Source: Coffea arabica (Eukaryota; Streptophyta; Magnoliopsida; Gentianales; Rubiaceae). Taken from it: 64,000 bases of DNA. The notes under the pieces are model-generated. The model was not told where the DNA came from and searched no databases. It was given only the letters and a program-made list of their open reading frames with translations. The DNA is taken from positions 11,178,001 through 11,242,000 of the forward strand of contig NC_092312.1 of NCBI RefSeq assembly GCF_036785885.1. The letters are read 5' to 3'. The translations under genes were made by a program, and so were the position numbers. Below, one piece after another: positions 1 to 12,939 of the stretch (position 1 is its first letter; each line of letters starts with the position of its first letter).

Positions 1-1139
1 ATCCACATTGCCATCATAGTGGAAAAGAACAATTGTAAAATTCTCTGGAAGAAACTGAATACAAAAACATAAGTTAATAAATATATCCAGAGAGTTTAAA
101 CTTCTAGGAATCAAGCACCAACAAAATGTAATACCTTTTGTACGATTCTATCAACATTGTGCTTCTGCTTAATACCAACTGGAATAGCCAATAAGCACTG
201 AGAACTGGGAGTATTGAGCTGCAAATATATAGGATGTTCAGCATAGAAAGAGCTTAAGCACATGAATAATGACCAGTTTATGATAAATCAAGCGGTCATA
301 ATTTAGAAGAAATAGGAAATACTGAATTATAGTTCAAGAATAATTACCTCTTTTCTTGAACTATCGCTTGACCATAGAGGCTTTAACTCTAGATCCGATC
401 TGGCCTCAATGATGCCACGAGGTAATGCATTCAAACTCGTAGTAGGTATACCAGAATCCTAGAAAAAGCACCAAACAGATCTCATTAAGTTAATAAACTT
501 CAAGGAAATTCCAACTGCTAATGCAATGATGCAACACAACCATCAAGTGCAAGCAACTGAAAAGAATTGCATGACGTATGCCAAAGTTTATACCTTTAGC
601 ATAAAAAAAGGCCTTAATCTTGACTCCATCTGATAAGGAAAGGGGAAACAGGGAGTGAGTAAGTGCACAGGAAAGGGAACATGAAAACTGAACACAGGTG
701 GTCCTTAGCTGTAAAGATTCTATAGAAGTAAAACTGAGTTTACGACAAAACAAAGTATGTAATATTAGCATCCAGGTTGGTACAAAATATGCAATTTGAA
801 ATGAACAGGAGAGCAAGAAGTTGATCATTGCAACTCTTAATTCACATAAATTTTTCAATTAAATTTTTTATCCAGAACAGAGAATTAGAAATTGCAATAT
901 GATTAGGTTCACATAGGTTCATCCTCGAGCTTATAGCACCACCAAATTATGCTTGTGCTGTGGGTGGTTGCTTTGAATTATGGCAGTGATGGTTTAAACT
1001 CATTTAAGCCACCATCTCTACATACCTCTGTTTGTCGGTACTGATAATTGGTGGTCCTATACACCACGAACAACATTAATGTACAGATAACTACCATAAA
1101 TGGCAGTGGTTTCATCTTTGCTCCACATGTTCCCTGCAT
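1..1139 (-). CDS. DUF707 family membrane-anchored protein, 5' part (runs off left edge)
   Basis: Four coding exons are visible on the minus strand: 1026-1139, 348-458, 135-218 and 1-54. All join in phase 0 with good GT..AG borders, giving 121 residues before the window ends. Two in-frame ATGs lie at 1139 and 1115; the second opens MKPLPFMVVICTLMLFVVYR, a hydrophobic stretch that looks like a signal anchor. Later exons carry LPRGIIEARSDLELKPLW, LLAIPVGIKQKHNVDRIVQK and NFTIVLFHYDGNVD, the hallmark N-terminal blocks of DUF707 (lysine-ketoglutarate reductase trans-splicing related). The biochemical role of the family is not established. Family members are probably type II membrane proteins of the secretory pathway with a glycosyltransferase-like fold; that is inference. 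A small exon between 458 and 1026 could have been missed. Confidence 0.85.
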
Positions 1140-3260
1140 CACCACTTCATTAGTTTAACACTTGTGATATTCTTACATAGTCATCAAAGCACAATGCTCA
1201 AGTAATCTGTAATCACATCTACCCAGCTTATGGTGAATTGAACAGAAGTGTATGGATCATAGAACCAACCCCATCAAATATAGCGAGCCTTTTTTTCAGC
1301 AGCCACCACCATGGTTTAGATGCCCTCATAGGCAACTATTACTTTTAAAGAATCTCATAACAAACTGCAAGAAATGCATATCAAGCTGAAGGATCAATGG
1401 AAGAAAATAGAAGCCAAAAAACACAGCACAACTTTTAACTCAGTTACAATAACTAAAGACATTCCATTCTCCTTCTACATCAAACGATTGCACTTCTCAA
1501 AACAATCAATCGCCCAAATTTGCAAGATGGTATATCACGTAAACTCAAACCCTTTAACACAGCTTACAGTCAAATTAGAACAATTAAGAACCACAAAGGG
1601 AGGAATGGCAATTCAAGAAATAACCAGAAACACATGAATAATGTCCTTAATTATTCCTCCCTACCTTTGCATGTCTTTATTTATTCAAGCTGCAAAAAGA
1701 GCCCAAAATTATCCAAATTTGCATCTAAATTTCTTTCCAAGCCTACAATGTGTTTCAATGTTCACGAGGCAATTCTAGTCAAACTGTTTGCAAGACAACT
1801 TTGTTCTGCAGGCTGAACAACAAGCTCGCATGGACGTTTGAAAGGGGGGAGGGCAGAAATACATTACCCCGGGCATTATCTTTACCACTTACCAAGAGGC
1901 AGCAAAAATGTTCCAAACTGTTCAGCCTAAATGGATGTTCAAGTGTATTGATCTCAAAGATCAAAACGTGGCAGGGACATAATCAATTGACTATCTTCTC
2001 TTGTTTTTAATCTTGTGTTTTATTGCTTAAGTTTTCAACTTTCGTCGGACCGCTTCCAATTTTGCTATTTCAATTGAAAAAAAAAAACCTTCAAATAACA
2101 AAGATATATATTTGCCCTTTTATTATTTGCCTCCTACACGGCTAATAAAATAAGATGATACTACTACCACGGAGGAGGAGGAGGAGGAGGGACTAGTATT
2201 AAGCAGGGAAAAGAAAAATGAACACGTAGCACAAACGCAGCAAAAATGAAGCGTTTAAATTCAATATTAAGCCATCTTTCTATGAAGACGTTTAATAAAT
2301 TTGAGTGATCAGTATATAACACATTTGTAGCTAGCTTCCAGTAAAGGAAGCACCAAGTAGATGATGGAAAACATTTCATTAAAAAGATAAACACTAAAAA
2401 GAGATAAAACCTTTCATTTCCCACTTGATAAGAAACTAAAAAAGGAGATAGCTTTAATCTCTCCCCCCCCCCCCCCCACCCTTAAATTAATCCATGGATC
2501 TCAACTTAATCAACATTTCCATCCCAATATCAGAAACACGCCATGGCAAAGGGGAAAAAAAGAATCACAGAAGAAAATAATCCAACAAAAATAGCGAATA
2601 AATACCTTTAAAAAAAAGGAAGAAGAATGGAATTGGTCGAGCAAGAAAACGCGCGATCCACACGTGACTAGTTCTGCACCACCGTGTCAGTGAATCCCTT
2701 CTCCCCTTTTTAACTTTTTTCAGCTGGAAAACCGAAGAAGCTCCTCCTCTTCCTCCTCCTCCGATGGCCGGCAAAAGCCAGATTGCAACAATTCAACTGG
2801 ATTAACACTCAGTCGCACTAGTGAGTGTATTTTAGTGTACTTGTAATTGAGAGACTTAAAAATGACTAAATTTAAGTTTCACTATTAATTAAAGTTAAGT
2901 AGAACTGGCTTTTTTCTACCTCAAAAAAAATTGTTAAACAAAAGGGAATAAATATGGTGTTAAAGTACGTAGACAAAGAACGAGAAGGAAGAAAAAAAAG
3001 GGGGAGGAGGAAAGAGTAAAAGGAGGACGAGGGGCTGGAGAAGGAATCGCCACCTTTTAAGCGGGAAGTATTCAGTAAGAGAAGCAAACAAAAAAAGAAA
3101 AGAAAACAGAATATTATGTGTCAGCACATTCGTTAGTGTGTGAGTGTGTGTGTTTCGTCGCCGACGAGGATCTCTCCGATCTCAATCTTACTACTGTCGA
3201 CGTAAGCAAAGAAAACTGGTCGTCGTACTAGAAAACGAACGAGTAAAGGGGCATTAATTT
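1140..3260. other. 5' UTR / promoter region of the DUF707 gene
   Basis: No coding signal is convincing here. The stretch holds a GGA-rich tract near 2170-2189, a run of 15 C at 2463-2477, and purine-rich or CT-rich DNA at 2700-3060. The presumed transcription start of the minus-strand gene probably lies within it, but no TATA box or 5' UTR exon could be assigned with confidence. Confidence 0.4.
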
Positions 3261-3264
3261 ATCT

Positions 3265-3420
3265 GTTTGGATGGACTGTTATTTGAAATGTTATTATTTA
3301 AAATAATTATTATAATATTTTTTATAATATTATATATATATAATAAAAAAATTAAATATATAAAAATAAATTAAAAAATATATTTATAATACAAGTAAAA
3401 TATTATTAATAATAGAATTT
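3265..3420. repeat. GTTTGGAT-type MITE copy, decayed
   Basis: The left end GTTTGGATGG.. is followed by a TTATTTGAAAT block and an AT-rich core, as in the copies at 25518 and 46492. The right end is degraded. Confidence 0.4.
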
Positions 3421-3720
3421 AGAGCCACGGGCAGAGAGGGCACCGGTCCACCATGCCGTTGCCTAATTGCACCCTCCCCCGGATAATATGTATATCTACG
3501 TTCTTTAATAGACGGATAATAATACTATAGTATAATAATGCATACGTTTTATTTGACTACTTTTCTCTGTTATAATACATTATTATAATACCGAGTGGTA
3601 TAATACAGTACAATGTACCACGGTCGGGTACACGTAGCTAAGCTAACCTTAATTTTTGTTTAGTACTATGCGGTTTGCAGGTACATTTAGCGTTGTACTA
3701 CTATATTATTATTAGAACCC

Positions 3721-3852
3721 GTTTGATTGCTATTTTTTGATATTTTTATAGAAAGATGTATTGTAATGATTTGATATATGTAAGGTAAAAAATAATTAAA
3801 TATTATATTTACGAAAAACTTAAAAATTCTTTTAAAAAATGGCAATCCAAAT
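3721..3852. repeat. GTTTGGAT-type MITE copy
   Basis: A 132-bp element running from GTTTGATTGC to GGCAATCCAAAT, with the internal family block (GTATTGTAATGATTTGATAT) also seen at 54330. The ends are imperfect inverted repeats. No clear target duplication was found. Confidence 0.5.
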
Positions 3853-6800
3853 TATTTTTAACAAGATCAGTGCATTTCCCTTTTTATTTTGGTTATTGTG
3901 GTGGTGATTCAGTAATAATTTTCGTGCGGTCAGTTTCATAGTAGAAGCTTGTTCTTCATGGAACATGCACGGAACGAAAAAATAATAATAATAACAGAGA
4001 GGAGGAAAAGAGAATATCCGAAGAGTGCTTATTACAAAGCTTAAGAATGTAATAATTTTTAATGTAATTTTCAGAAAATTGTTTTTTCTACTTTGCTTGC
4101 CCGGGATAAGCATGCAAAGTTGAGGTACTCTTTATTTGGATTGTGATTTTTTCCAAAAAAAAATATTTATATTTTTCGTGAACATATTTTTTAATGACAT
4201 TTTTAACTTACATACATCTAGTCGTTAAACTAAGGCCATGCTTGGATTGCTTGTTTCCGTCAGAAAATATTATCGTTTTCCGTTATCACATTTCCCTATC
4301 ACCTTTTTCCCTCACATATATCAAATCGCTACAGTTAAACACCAGATCCACCTACCCTTTTCGAATTTGACTGATACTAGCAACTAAACTTTTCAAATAT
4401 GTGTATGTTGCAGTAGTTTATAGTTATAGCAAGTCGTTTTGGTAGAGATGTTTAGTAGTTGCGGTTTTGTGTACGTGTCTCTTTAGAACTCTTCAAAGAA
4501 TTAAAATCTATCGTTTTATCCATCGTCTGTAGATTAGTATAATTGGGTCTGTTTCTTTATCCTGGAGACAAGGGAGTTGGGGGTGAAGCCAGTAACGACC
4601 AATCAGAAAACAGTTCATTATCAATATCGCATCTTAGGACTTGGGAGCTTAGTTTACAGAGGGCGCAAGGATCACCTCAGAATCACAAAGTGACGACTTA
4701 ACCGGGCTTTGTAGATACTGAGGGGGTCATGTTCTTGAGTGAATTTCAAGCCATTGGAGATATTTTGGGTTCGAGGCACTAAGATGTTTGTTGAATTCCA
4801 AATATGTTGAAGCATATTTTTGTTTGACAGATAATATGTGCACTTCATTTTAATATTTTATTACCTGAAGGAAAGTCGAGATCCAAGTGATAATTCTAGT
4901 TTCTGGAATGTACTATATTTTTTGTTACATGCACTCTTACCATTTGGTTTATGATATAGTGTAATAAATAAGTACTATATGATTAAAATGATAGTGGAAA
5001 TGTGATCACAAAAAATGGGAGTGCAAATAATATTTTACGATGTGATTATCACGTGTCTTTTTGTTTTAGGGTTAATGACACTCTGCCCTCCTAAACAAAA
5101 ATGGTATACACTTTGGCCCCTACCTTAGTAAGTGTTAGGCCTTCAAAACATATAATTTTTTTTTCTCAACTTTGTGCTTAGTATTATTCACACTTTGTTC
5201 CTCTATTCAACCAAAGAAATAAGGATTAATCTTATACATATTATCAGTGTATATACTATATCACGGTTAGATATATGACACATGTGCAAAATTTGAATTT
5301 AAAATAAAAAATTTGCTCATGCCTCATCCAAATTTGCTCATGCATTATTCATTCAACCATGATAGTGTATACACTGACAGTGTATATAAAATTTACTTAA
5401 AAATAAACATACACTTTGCTTTAATAATTAGTAATTCTTTATATAATATATTGAATCAGTCAAAAAGTTATAATATAATTTTAATATTTAAAACTAACAT
5501 ACTTTCTACTAAAACATTATTGATGAAAAAATATCATATATATAATAGTTCTTCAAAATAAACTTTGTATAAGATAATGTTCAATACAAGTTTAAAGATA
5601 AAAAATAACAATTACATGCTTTTACTTAATTAACCCAGAAGATATAAATATGTTTTCAAATTACAATATTTGCTCCAAGAATAAGAAATGGTATACGTAT
5701 TTTATTTTCATATATTTTGAGGATCTAACAATTACTAGGATACTTTTTGGTAAAGCGTATACTTTTTGGTTTAGGTGGCCAAAGTGGGACTTCGCTATGG
5801 TTCCCGTGGGGTGTGGGGGATGGGGGGCAAAGTGTTGTTTGACCTTCGTTTCGTTTAGTACATTAGTGATTGAGCCTTTGTGTCATCAACCAAAGGAAAA
5901 AAAAAAAAGTACGTCAAGGTTGTTATATTATCAAATTGCTTCTAGAAACAATTAATACGTATAAGAATACGTTATTCATAATTTACGTATTCTTGTTATA
6001 GTCTGAAGTTTAGTTAGGTTTCTGTTTTTATTTAAAATAGATATACATCTTTTTTGGTTCGACTAAAATAAGACATTTTTCTTTTTTCTTTTTTTAATGC
6101 AATAAAAGATTGGAAAACTTGAAAGATACTCGGTAACCCCACCACCCCAATCGAGCTTTTGTGCTAAACAAAACAAATTTAGAGTTCAGCTTCCAGTGGT
6201 GGCTGCCCAAATTGATAAGAGTAAACTTTAGCAACAGCACCTTTTAGGGGCCATTACACGGTTTAGGTTAATTACACCAATAATTGTGGGATGATAGGCT
6301 TTTGACGCAATATGGACAGCAAACGTAAAAAGCACAAGGGACTCCATTAGTGGGACTCCATTAGGCTAATCCACTTAATTCAGCAGAAACCAACCGTAGT
6401 TACTCCGGTAGGGGACAGTGAATATACAGATTCAACTAGATTAAGAGAGTACTATGACATAATGCTTAGATTTTTTTCACTGCAGGTGAGATTTGAATCA
6501 TCGTTTACAGTCCAAGGAGGGGCTTAAGCATTTTCAGGTGGCTACCGAGCCATTGATCCAGTGGTTCATCGCCTGTTCAGTCACGGCACAGCACATTGGA
6601 GTATTTGCACATACACCGATAATTTTTTTCTTTCACATTGGAATATTTGTTTCTTTAACATTTGTGAAAGAAACATACACCGATAATTAATGTGCTAAAA
6701 ATCAGGTTGGTCTTATAGGAGCAATGATTATCATTATTAGGCTATGTTAGGTTTGCGGACCAATTGCAGAGAAGGTCCCTTCAAGCCAAATCCAGGGTCT

Positions 6801-8001
6801 GCTCATCAAATCATGATGGTACCAAACCATTTATGAGATTGAGATGTTTTTTATTTAAATTTGAATTAAATTTCTGGGGCCTACTTCAAAAGGAAGTCAT
6901 GGTTAGCTTTGTGATCATACCCGACCAAAGCCAGCGGAAAATTTGTCTAGTACATACACAATTAAACGTCCTAAAATTATAAATCCCATCAGATTTTGGT
7001 ATTAATATAAAAATCAAACAAAGTATGTGAATTCTATCAACTCATTTGTCTTCTGCTTTCTTTTGCCTCTAATTAATATCTCACTTTCTTTAATCCTTTT
7101 ACTTCTTTTTTTTCTTTCCATTAAAACAAGGGGTTGTCTGACCAGAACATTATTGACGGCAGGAAACTAGGAAAGATAAATAAAGCCGAAGTCACTACTA
7201 AGAGCGACGCAGAAAAGATGATCATGTCGACCGTGTGAGCAACCGATCTCTTAGACCGGCATTAACTTGAAAAGATTGAAGGAACCAGAGCCCTTGATCG
7301 CATGGCGTAGTAATAAATCCATCTCATCTGTAGATCTCGCATTTGAAGTCCAAAGTATACCTAGAACGAACAAGATGTCCACATAAATCCTGTGAAATGC
7401 CCACGTCTACGACCGAAGCTTCGTTGCGAGTGCATCTACGATCGTGATCTTGTTAAACCTTGTGACTTTCGGGCATACTTTTTAGCTGCTTGTTTGCATG
7501 CGGCTGCTTAGATCACATAGCAGCAATTGGCAAAAAACAAATGGACTCCGACAAAAATCCCCAGTTGGCACAAGGGATGAGGCCAACCTAAAAAGCATTT
7601 CTTTTGCTGGGCAAAATCTACACGAAGGGGTTTTCGGCTGACCATATGTATACGTTACACGTATAAATTCACTTGAGGGATTTTTTTTTTTGTGTTGGGA
7701 TGTAAACCCTTTAGCATCCGATGGCCTTGCATTGGATTTCGACTAATTTTGGAATCAAGTACTGTTGGATCCCTTTTGGGGTGACTCTCCCACCAACGTT
7801 ATTTTCTCTATCTACAAGATTTGAATATAATAATAATATTATCTTGACTAAACGCTGTCAAACTCTTTGTTACTCGGCCGGCAACCGTTGGTATCCATTA
7901 GAGGGACATGTTATGAGAAAATTTTTCCATTTGTTTTGTCAGATAAACTCATTTTATATGTATATATATTTTGCTGTCCATCATCATCCATAAGGGATTA
8001 A
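3853..8001. other. Intergenic, transposon-derived, no gene seen
   Basis: Frames are short and AT-rich and none resembles a known protein. Partial copies of the GTTTGGAT family occur near 4133-4200 and 4230-4345. Around 5070-5850 lies a stretch whose ends resemble each other in inverted orientation (ACTCTGCCCTCC versus, on the other strand, ACACTTTGCCCCCC), possibly a non-autonomous DNA element of about 0.78 kb. Its boundaries are uncertain. Confidence 0.4.
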
Positions 8002-8211
8002 GGCCTTATTTGCCAAGCAAATTTTTTGCCAAGTTTGTCTACAAACAAGTTTTTTAACAACTTTAGTTATAGTAATCTCAAAAAATTTCTCAAAAATTTT
8101 AAACTACACAGTTCAAAATATCCAAAAATTTACACATTTAAATTTTTTTTTTTTAACTTTTACAGTAAAATTTTAGACAAATACCCAAAAAAACTCACTT
8201 GCGAGCGGGCC
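8002..8211. mobile_element. Tourist-like (PIF/Harbinger) MITE, 210 bp
   Basis: The element starts GGCCTTATTTGCCAAGC and ends GCTTGCGAGC-like into GGGCC; the two ends are imperfect inverted repeats opening with GGCC. Both sides are flanked by TAA, the three-base target duplication typical of PIF/Harbinger elements. There is no coding capacity. Confidence 0.55.
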
Positions 8212-10085
8212 TAAATTTGCTTTTGCGGCTTTTTGTTTAAACTTTCAAAAGTGATTGCTCCTGCTTCTCTCTCCCTCATGTTTTTCTCTTGGATGTAAAG
8301 GAAGCATAGTGCTGAGTTTCAATGTGTCATTCTTAACTCATCACCGTAGCTGTTGGAATCCAAAACCAGTCCATGTATTAGGTCAGCCACCTTGACAAGA
8401 AGGCACACCAAATGTATTAGCACCGCTAGTTGGCATTGAGTATTGGCCACTAAATTCTTGAATTATCCTATGGCGGCCACCAGCACCACTACTGATCGCC
8501 CCCATTATGAAATATGAATCCGCCAAGTATGTGCTTTAGTTGAACTAATCACTACTGCATCTGGCTCATCATGCCTGCCCACTCAAGGTTAACTTTTGTG
8601 GTCCATCAATAATGCCCCAGAAGTAATCTGCTTTGAAAGAAGTGGTTGGCTTGGCTTGATTAATACATATGTGGTTTAAATTGCTAATCCCAGTGGTGCT
8701 CATACCACTAAATGGAAATGAAGTTCTTAATGCCAATCCATTGGATATAACGCATACACAACTGGTGCAATTTCTTCGTCCCACGAAAATGATTGGGTGA
8801 CATTTGGATCCCACTCACGATTATACTTTATTCGTTTCTTCCATTATCTTCTCGACTAGTTTATGTATTTCGTACGAGATCGCTGGTGGAGGTGGGGAAG
8901 TAGTTCCAAGGCCGTGTCAAAAAGCCACATTTGCTGCGGTTACGGCCTTGGGATATGGTGCATGGTACATGGTATATTTAGTGCTTGAAACTACCAACAG
9001 GCTGTGTAGACCAGTGTCTTGTTGGGGCACGTGGCTTCTATCTGGAAAGGGTAGCCACGGCCTCCTCCGTCTCTGCAATTACCAGTAGCAATTATTCGGC
9101 CTTTACGCATAAATACTAACACAATAAATATATGGGTATTGAAATAATAAATACATATATACTAACATAACAAAATCTTATACATAAATTTTAATGAGTG
9201 GAAAATTTTATTATTTTTTTTACGTGTTATTTAATCAGTATCGAGAGTTTTTATATTAGTATTTACATTAGCTTTTAAGTTCAAAAAGAGGTCCGTATTA
9301 TTATTTTCGAAACTTTAAAAAAAAGGTGAATGTAAGTAACTATTAGAAACCTCCGTTGGTGGTATTTACACTGTTACGGGTCATTGTTGAGGTCTCGATC
9401 CTGATTGAACCCGCTTGGCTCATGCTTTCGGTTGCGGCAACTCCAAAAGAAGTCACTTAAATTCTGGAATTTGCAGTTTCTGTAATTCCTACGTAATAAT
9501 GCAAGTAGATGATAAGGATCTGTGCTCTTTTAACAATTTTACTGTAAATGTATTTCAAGAAAATTTTCTTGATGCGAGATTTTTTTAGGTGTTCTTAAGT
9601 TTTCGAAACTTTTCTCGGGATGTTCTCAAGTTTTCTGAGGTGTTCTATGTGTGTTTTTGGAATGGTATGACTCTGGACATATACTATAAATTACACATTT
9701 TTGCCAAATATGACATTCTATACGGGACATAAGTCGGTAATATGAAACCAAAATACATTCATTTTGTCTCGTACCCAATTTTGTTCATTCAATTTCAACC
9801 AAAAACATTTTTTACTATCACTTTTTATGATTCTAGATGTTAGAGAGACATAACAAAGACCCCTGCTAACAAATCATAGTTAAACTAGACAATGTATTCG
9901 TTAGAATACATGCTATCTACTAGTTAATGTATAAAGATTAAAGTTCAGTTCACCCATCTCTTTCTCCTTTTCATATAAATGAGAGGTTTCGAATGTTAAA
10001 TCCTCTGCTTATAAGTTCGTTCACCTTATCACTCAATTCAACCCACCCTACTGCTCTTAATGGTCTCCATCTCGAAAAAATAATA
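8212..10085. other. Intergenic, no gene seen
   Basis: Only short open frames with no recognisable family are present. Nothing supports an RNA gene or an intact mobile element. Confidence 0.4.
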
Positions 10086-10542
10086 CTCCCTCTGTCCCAT
10101 TTTGACAGTTCTAGATTTTTTTTTCATACAGTTTAAGAAAAAGTAGTTAATTTTGTTGAAACAATAAATTTACGTGGCTATTTTTCTAAAATACTCTTAT
10201 TTTAAATAGAGTACAATTTTATATTAATTATTTATAAAAACTTGAATTGATGATCAAGAAAGAATCAATTCTCATTTTACATTATTATTTCACATTTTGG
10301 CTTGAAAGAATAACAAAGTTAGCTTTTCATATATCAATATGTTTTGAAAAATCTAAATGTATTAAATAGGGTAAGTTAACAATCTATATTAAGTAAGATA
10401 GTTTATAGTAATAACAACCTACGCTGAATAACGGTATTTTAGAGAAATTAAAATATAACTATATTTTTTCAATTGAAAAGTGGACTACAATTTGAAACAG
10501 ACAAAAAAGAAAAATAGGATTATCAAAGTGGAACGGAGGGGG
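10086..10542. mobile_element. Stowaway-type MITE (Tc1/mariner), copy 1
   Basis: The element opens CTCCCTCTGTCCCATTTTGA and closes with TCAAAGTGGAACGGAGGGGG, i.e. inverted ends, bordered by TA on both sides (10084-10085 and 10543-10544). A related copy in inverse orientation lies at 52460-52793. It has no transposase. A MULE has inserted at its right border. Confidence 0.8.
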
Positions 10543-10549
10543 TAGCATA

Positions 10550-10832
10550 CGCAACGGATCCTCTGTACCACAACCCTGTCTCACACCCTATCCCACCCCT
10601 CATAAACTTGCCAAGTGTCCTTTTATTAACCCAATCCTGAAACAACCCAACTCGAACCATGTTTAATTATTTAACCGATTAATCGGGGTGAGAAACTTAA
10701 TCACACAAAACCAAAATCCATTAAACTAAAAATCCAAAAAAAAAAATTAAAGATTAAACAAGGCACAAAAAAAAACCCCACAAGGCCACGATTCTGGTTT
10801 CCCATCAGATTTCACTCCTCCTCAAAAGCTTC
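10550..10832 (+). repeat. MULE left terminal inverted repeat, 283 bp
   Basis: Matches the reverse complement of 15806-16088, with single-base differences at three places, two of them in an A-rich run. Confidence 0.92.
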
Positions 10833-11141
10833 CGTCAGATATCACTCATCAGCTCATCAGAGATCACTCACAATTCAAATGCCTGGTGGCATGATTTCGG
10901 CTGATGATCATATGCTATGTCCTTCGTCACGAAGTCGAAGGAAATCTGATGGTGGAATCGTGCGCCGTGTGAAAGCACAAAAATCGCCGTTCTTGACCGA
11001 GACTCAGGTTGTGCTCCATCTCGGAACCTTGTGGGGTTAGGAGTAAAGCATCTCAAGGTTAGCGCATCTCTAATAGCGTGGAGAAACATTGGGAACCCCA
11101 ATTTCGTGGTCATTCTCCGGAGCCCTTTCTTCAGGTTATGA

Positions 11142-11219
11142 GTGATCAATGGGCAATTGGACGAAACTCCCCACCTGTTCGATCAAATGCCTAGGCGTCA
11201 TGAATCATTTTTTTCGTAG
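11142..11219 (+). pseudogene. PPR-like scrap inside the MULE
   Basis: A 25-codon frame reads VINGQLDETPHLFDQMPRRH and then stops. The L-F-D-Q-M-P-R-R string and the preceding G-x-L-D-E are typical of plant PLS-class PPR motifs. It is too short to be a gene and has an in-frame stop just upstream. Captured or decayed PPR sequence is likely, but chance similarity cannot be excluded. Confidence 0.35.
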
Positions 11220-11890
11220 GTTTTTCTTGCCTTTGTTTTCCCGCAGTTTTCTTTGCCCATTATTCTGTCATTCGGATTTATTGTGACTCCTTTCTGAAAT
11301 CTGTTCTCAAATTATAGCTGTCATAGCCTTTAACTCTGATGGTTGGTTGATATTCACTTATATAATGATGTGCAGCAGATTAGTGAATTGAGTTGAATGA
11401 TGAAGTTGATGATGTGGTCTACTTAGCTGATCTCTGTGTTGTTTCTATAATTCTTACATGTAGTTAAGTGCGATCTGCTATGCCAAAGAGGTTTTAGAGG
11501 AAAACGGGACATGATTGTTTTGGTGAGGACATGCTTTAGCCAAGGGAAACTGATATACCAGCTTTGTTTCTGGTCTTTGTTGTGCTTCCCCTGGTTACAT
11601 ATATCTTGCTAGGAAAATGGAGCTAGTCAACGAAAAAAAAGAGAGGGTTAGTTTGCTTACTCAACAGGCAGCTGAAGAAAGTTAAGGTCTGAATTATAGG
11701 AGCAATTCTATTATCATTTAAACAGATAGAGCAAAAATATTAAATAGGAGTAATGCATCTGTTTGAAACATTTCAGCAAAGATTTTGTTTGCCAGTTCTT
11801 AAGCTGCTTGATTGATGAATCTAAATGGTGTATTCTGGGCCTAGTCATTCATGAAAGTTTATGGATAAATTTTTTTCTTTTATTTTACAG

Positions 11891-12285
11891 ATGCTATTTC
11901 GGTATGAAGATTTTGTGAAGTCCTTTCACTATGAAGTTTTCAACATGTCTCCAAGAGGTCTTATAAATTGTGGAAACAGGTATTTCTTCAAAATTTTTCC
12001 TGCTTTTCTTGTGCTTTTACATATCAATAGCTCTAGAAAAATTTTATAGATATAGGAAATGCACAGACTCTTAATGCAATAATGTACTGAAACAAATTTC
12101 ATAGGATTTTTTATTATTTGTCAAGTATATTCAAGATTTCTTTCATTTTACTGTGCAGTTGTTATGCCAATGCTGTATTGCAGTGTCTGACCACAAAGCC
12201 TCTCCTTCTGTTTCTGCTTCAGAGATTGCATTCTAGAGCTTGTTACGATTGGTTTGATTTACAATGTCTTGCTTTTGCATTCTAG
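11891..12285 (+). pseudogene. Ubiquitin-specific protease (UBP) Cys-box fragment captured by the MULE
   Basis: Two exons, 11891-11979 and 12159-12285, join across a normal GT..AG intron (TTTTACAG acceptor, ACAG/GTATTT donor, TGTGCAG acceptor). The joined reading contains SPRGLINCGN followed by SCYANAVLQCLTTKPLLLFL, the catalytic Cys box of C19 deubiquitinases, closest in style to plant UBP15-UBP19 proteins. Frame is lost at a TAG at 12283. No His box, zinc finger or upstream exon is visible, so only about 70 residues of a protein normally many times longer are present. The intron is retained, so this is genomic DNA capture rather than retroposition. It could still be transcribed as part of a chimera. 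Confidence 0.8.
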
Positions 12286-12326
12286 AGACTTCCGAAGTAA
12301 ATTCTGCTTCAGAGATTGCATTCTAG
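12213..12326 (+). repeat. 24-bp direct repeat at the end of the UBP fragment
   Basis: TCTGCTTCAGAGATTGCATT plus CTAG occurs at 12213-12236 and again at 12303-12326, with a partial GCATTCTAGAG copy between. The first copy is coding in the UBP fragment, so the second looks like a local duplication that ended the homology. Confidence 0.7.
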
Positions 12327-12939
12327 GGGTTCATGTTATTTCGATCCACTACTATTACTGAATAAGGGGTTGGCATGCTTCCCTTCAATGTTCGCGTGTT
12401 TTAAGCATATATTGTTGCAGTATCTTTGAGAGAGACTAGAGCTATGCAGACTCAAGTTAATTGTGTGCGAGATCGTTAGCCTTTTGCTTTGATTGTAAGA
12501 TGATAAGTGAAATCCCAAATATCTGGGAAGGTGTTGTGGATATTCCCCTTGTCTGATTAAGTGCAGCTAAGATGTTATTTCATGTCAAAGTTGAAAATTA
12601 TTGGCTTTGATCTGCATGGATTGCTTTTGTGGCTTTAAAACATAACGTTGTGGTTTGATTCCGCAATTCTAGTTCATTATGTCCTGCACGTCAATATAAA
12701 TTTTGTATAGCAATTTTTTCATTCTAGTTCATTTTCTCTACGACTTTTAGCATTATTTGAATTTTGGCAGCATAATCATCAATTTCATTGTGCTCAAACC
12801 TCAGAAAGAGGAAAACAAAAAATGGAATGTGTATAAAAATCTATGATCCCTCTTCTACAAGGGAACAGAAAGAAAAGAGTGGATAGATTCCGAGGTGTAT
12901 AAATGTATAACTTCACACCATCCAAGATTTTTGCCCTGA

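Noticed and set aside
8804..9088. 94-codon open frame on the plus strand
   Set aside because: No recognisable motif or neighbouring exons; treated as chance.
10868..11149. 93-codon minus-strand open frame in the MULE
   Set aside because: No recognised family; it overlaps the region of the plus-strand PPR-like scrap and has no splice support.
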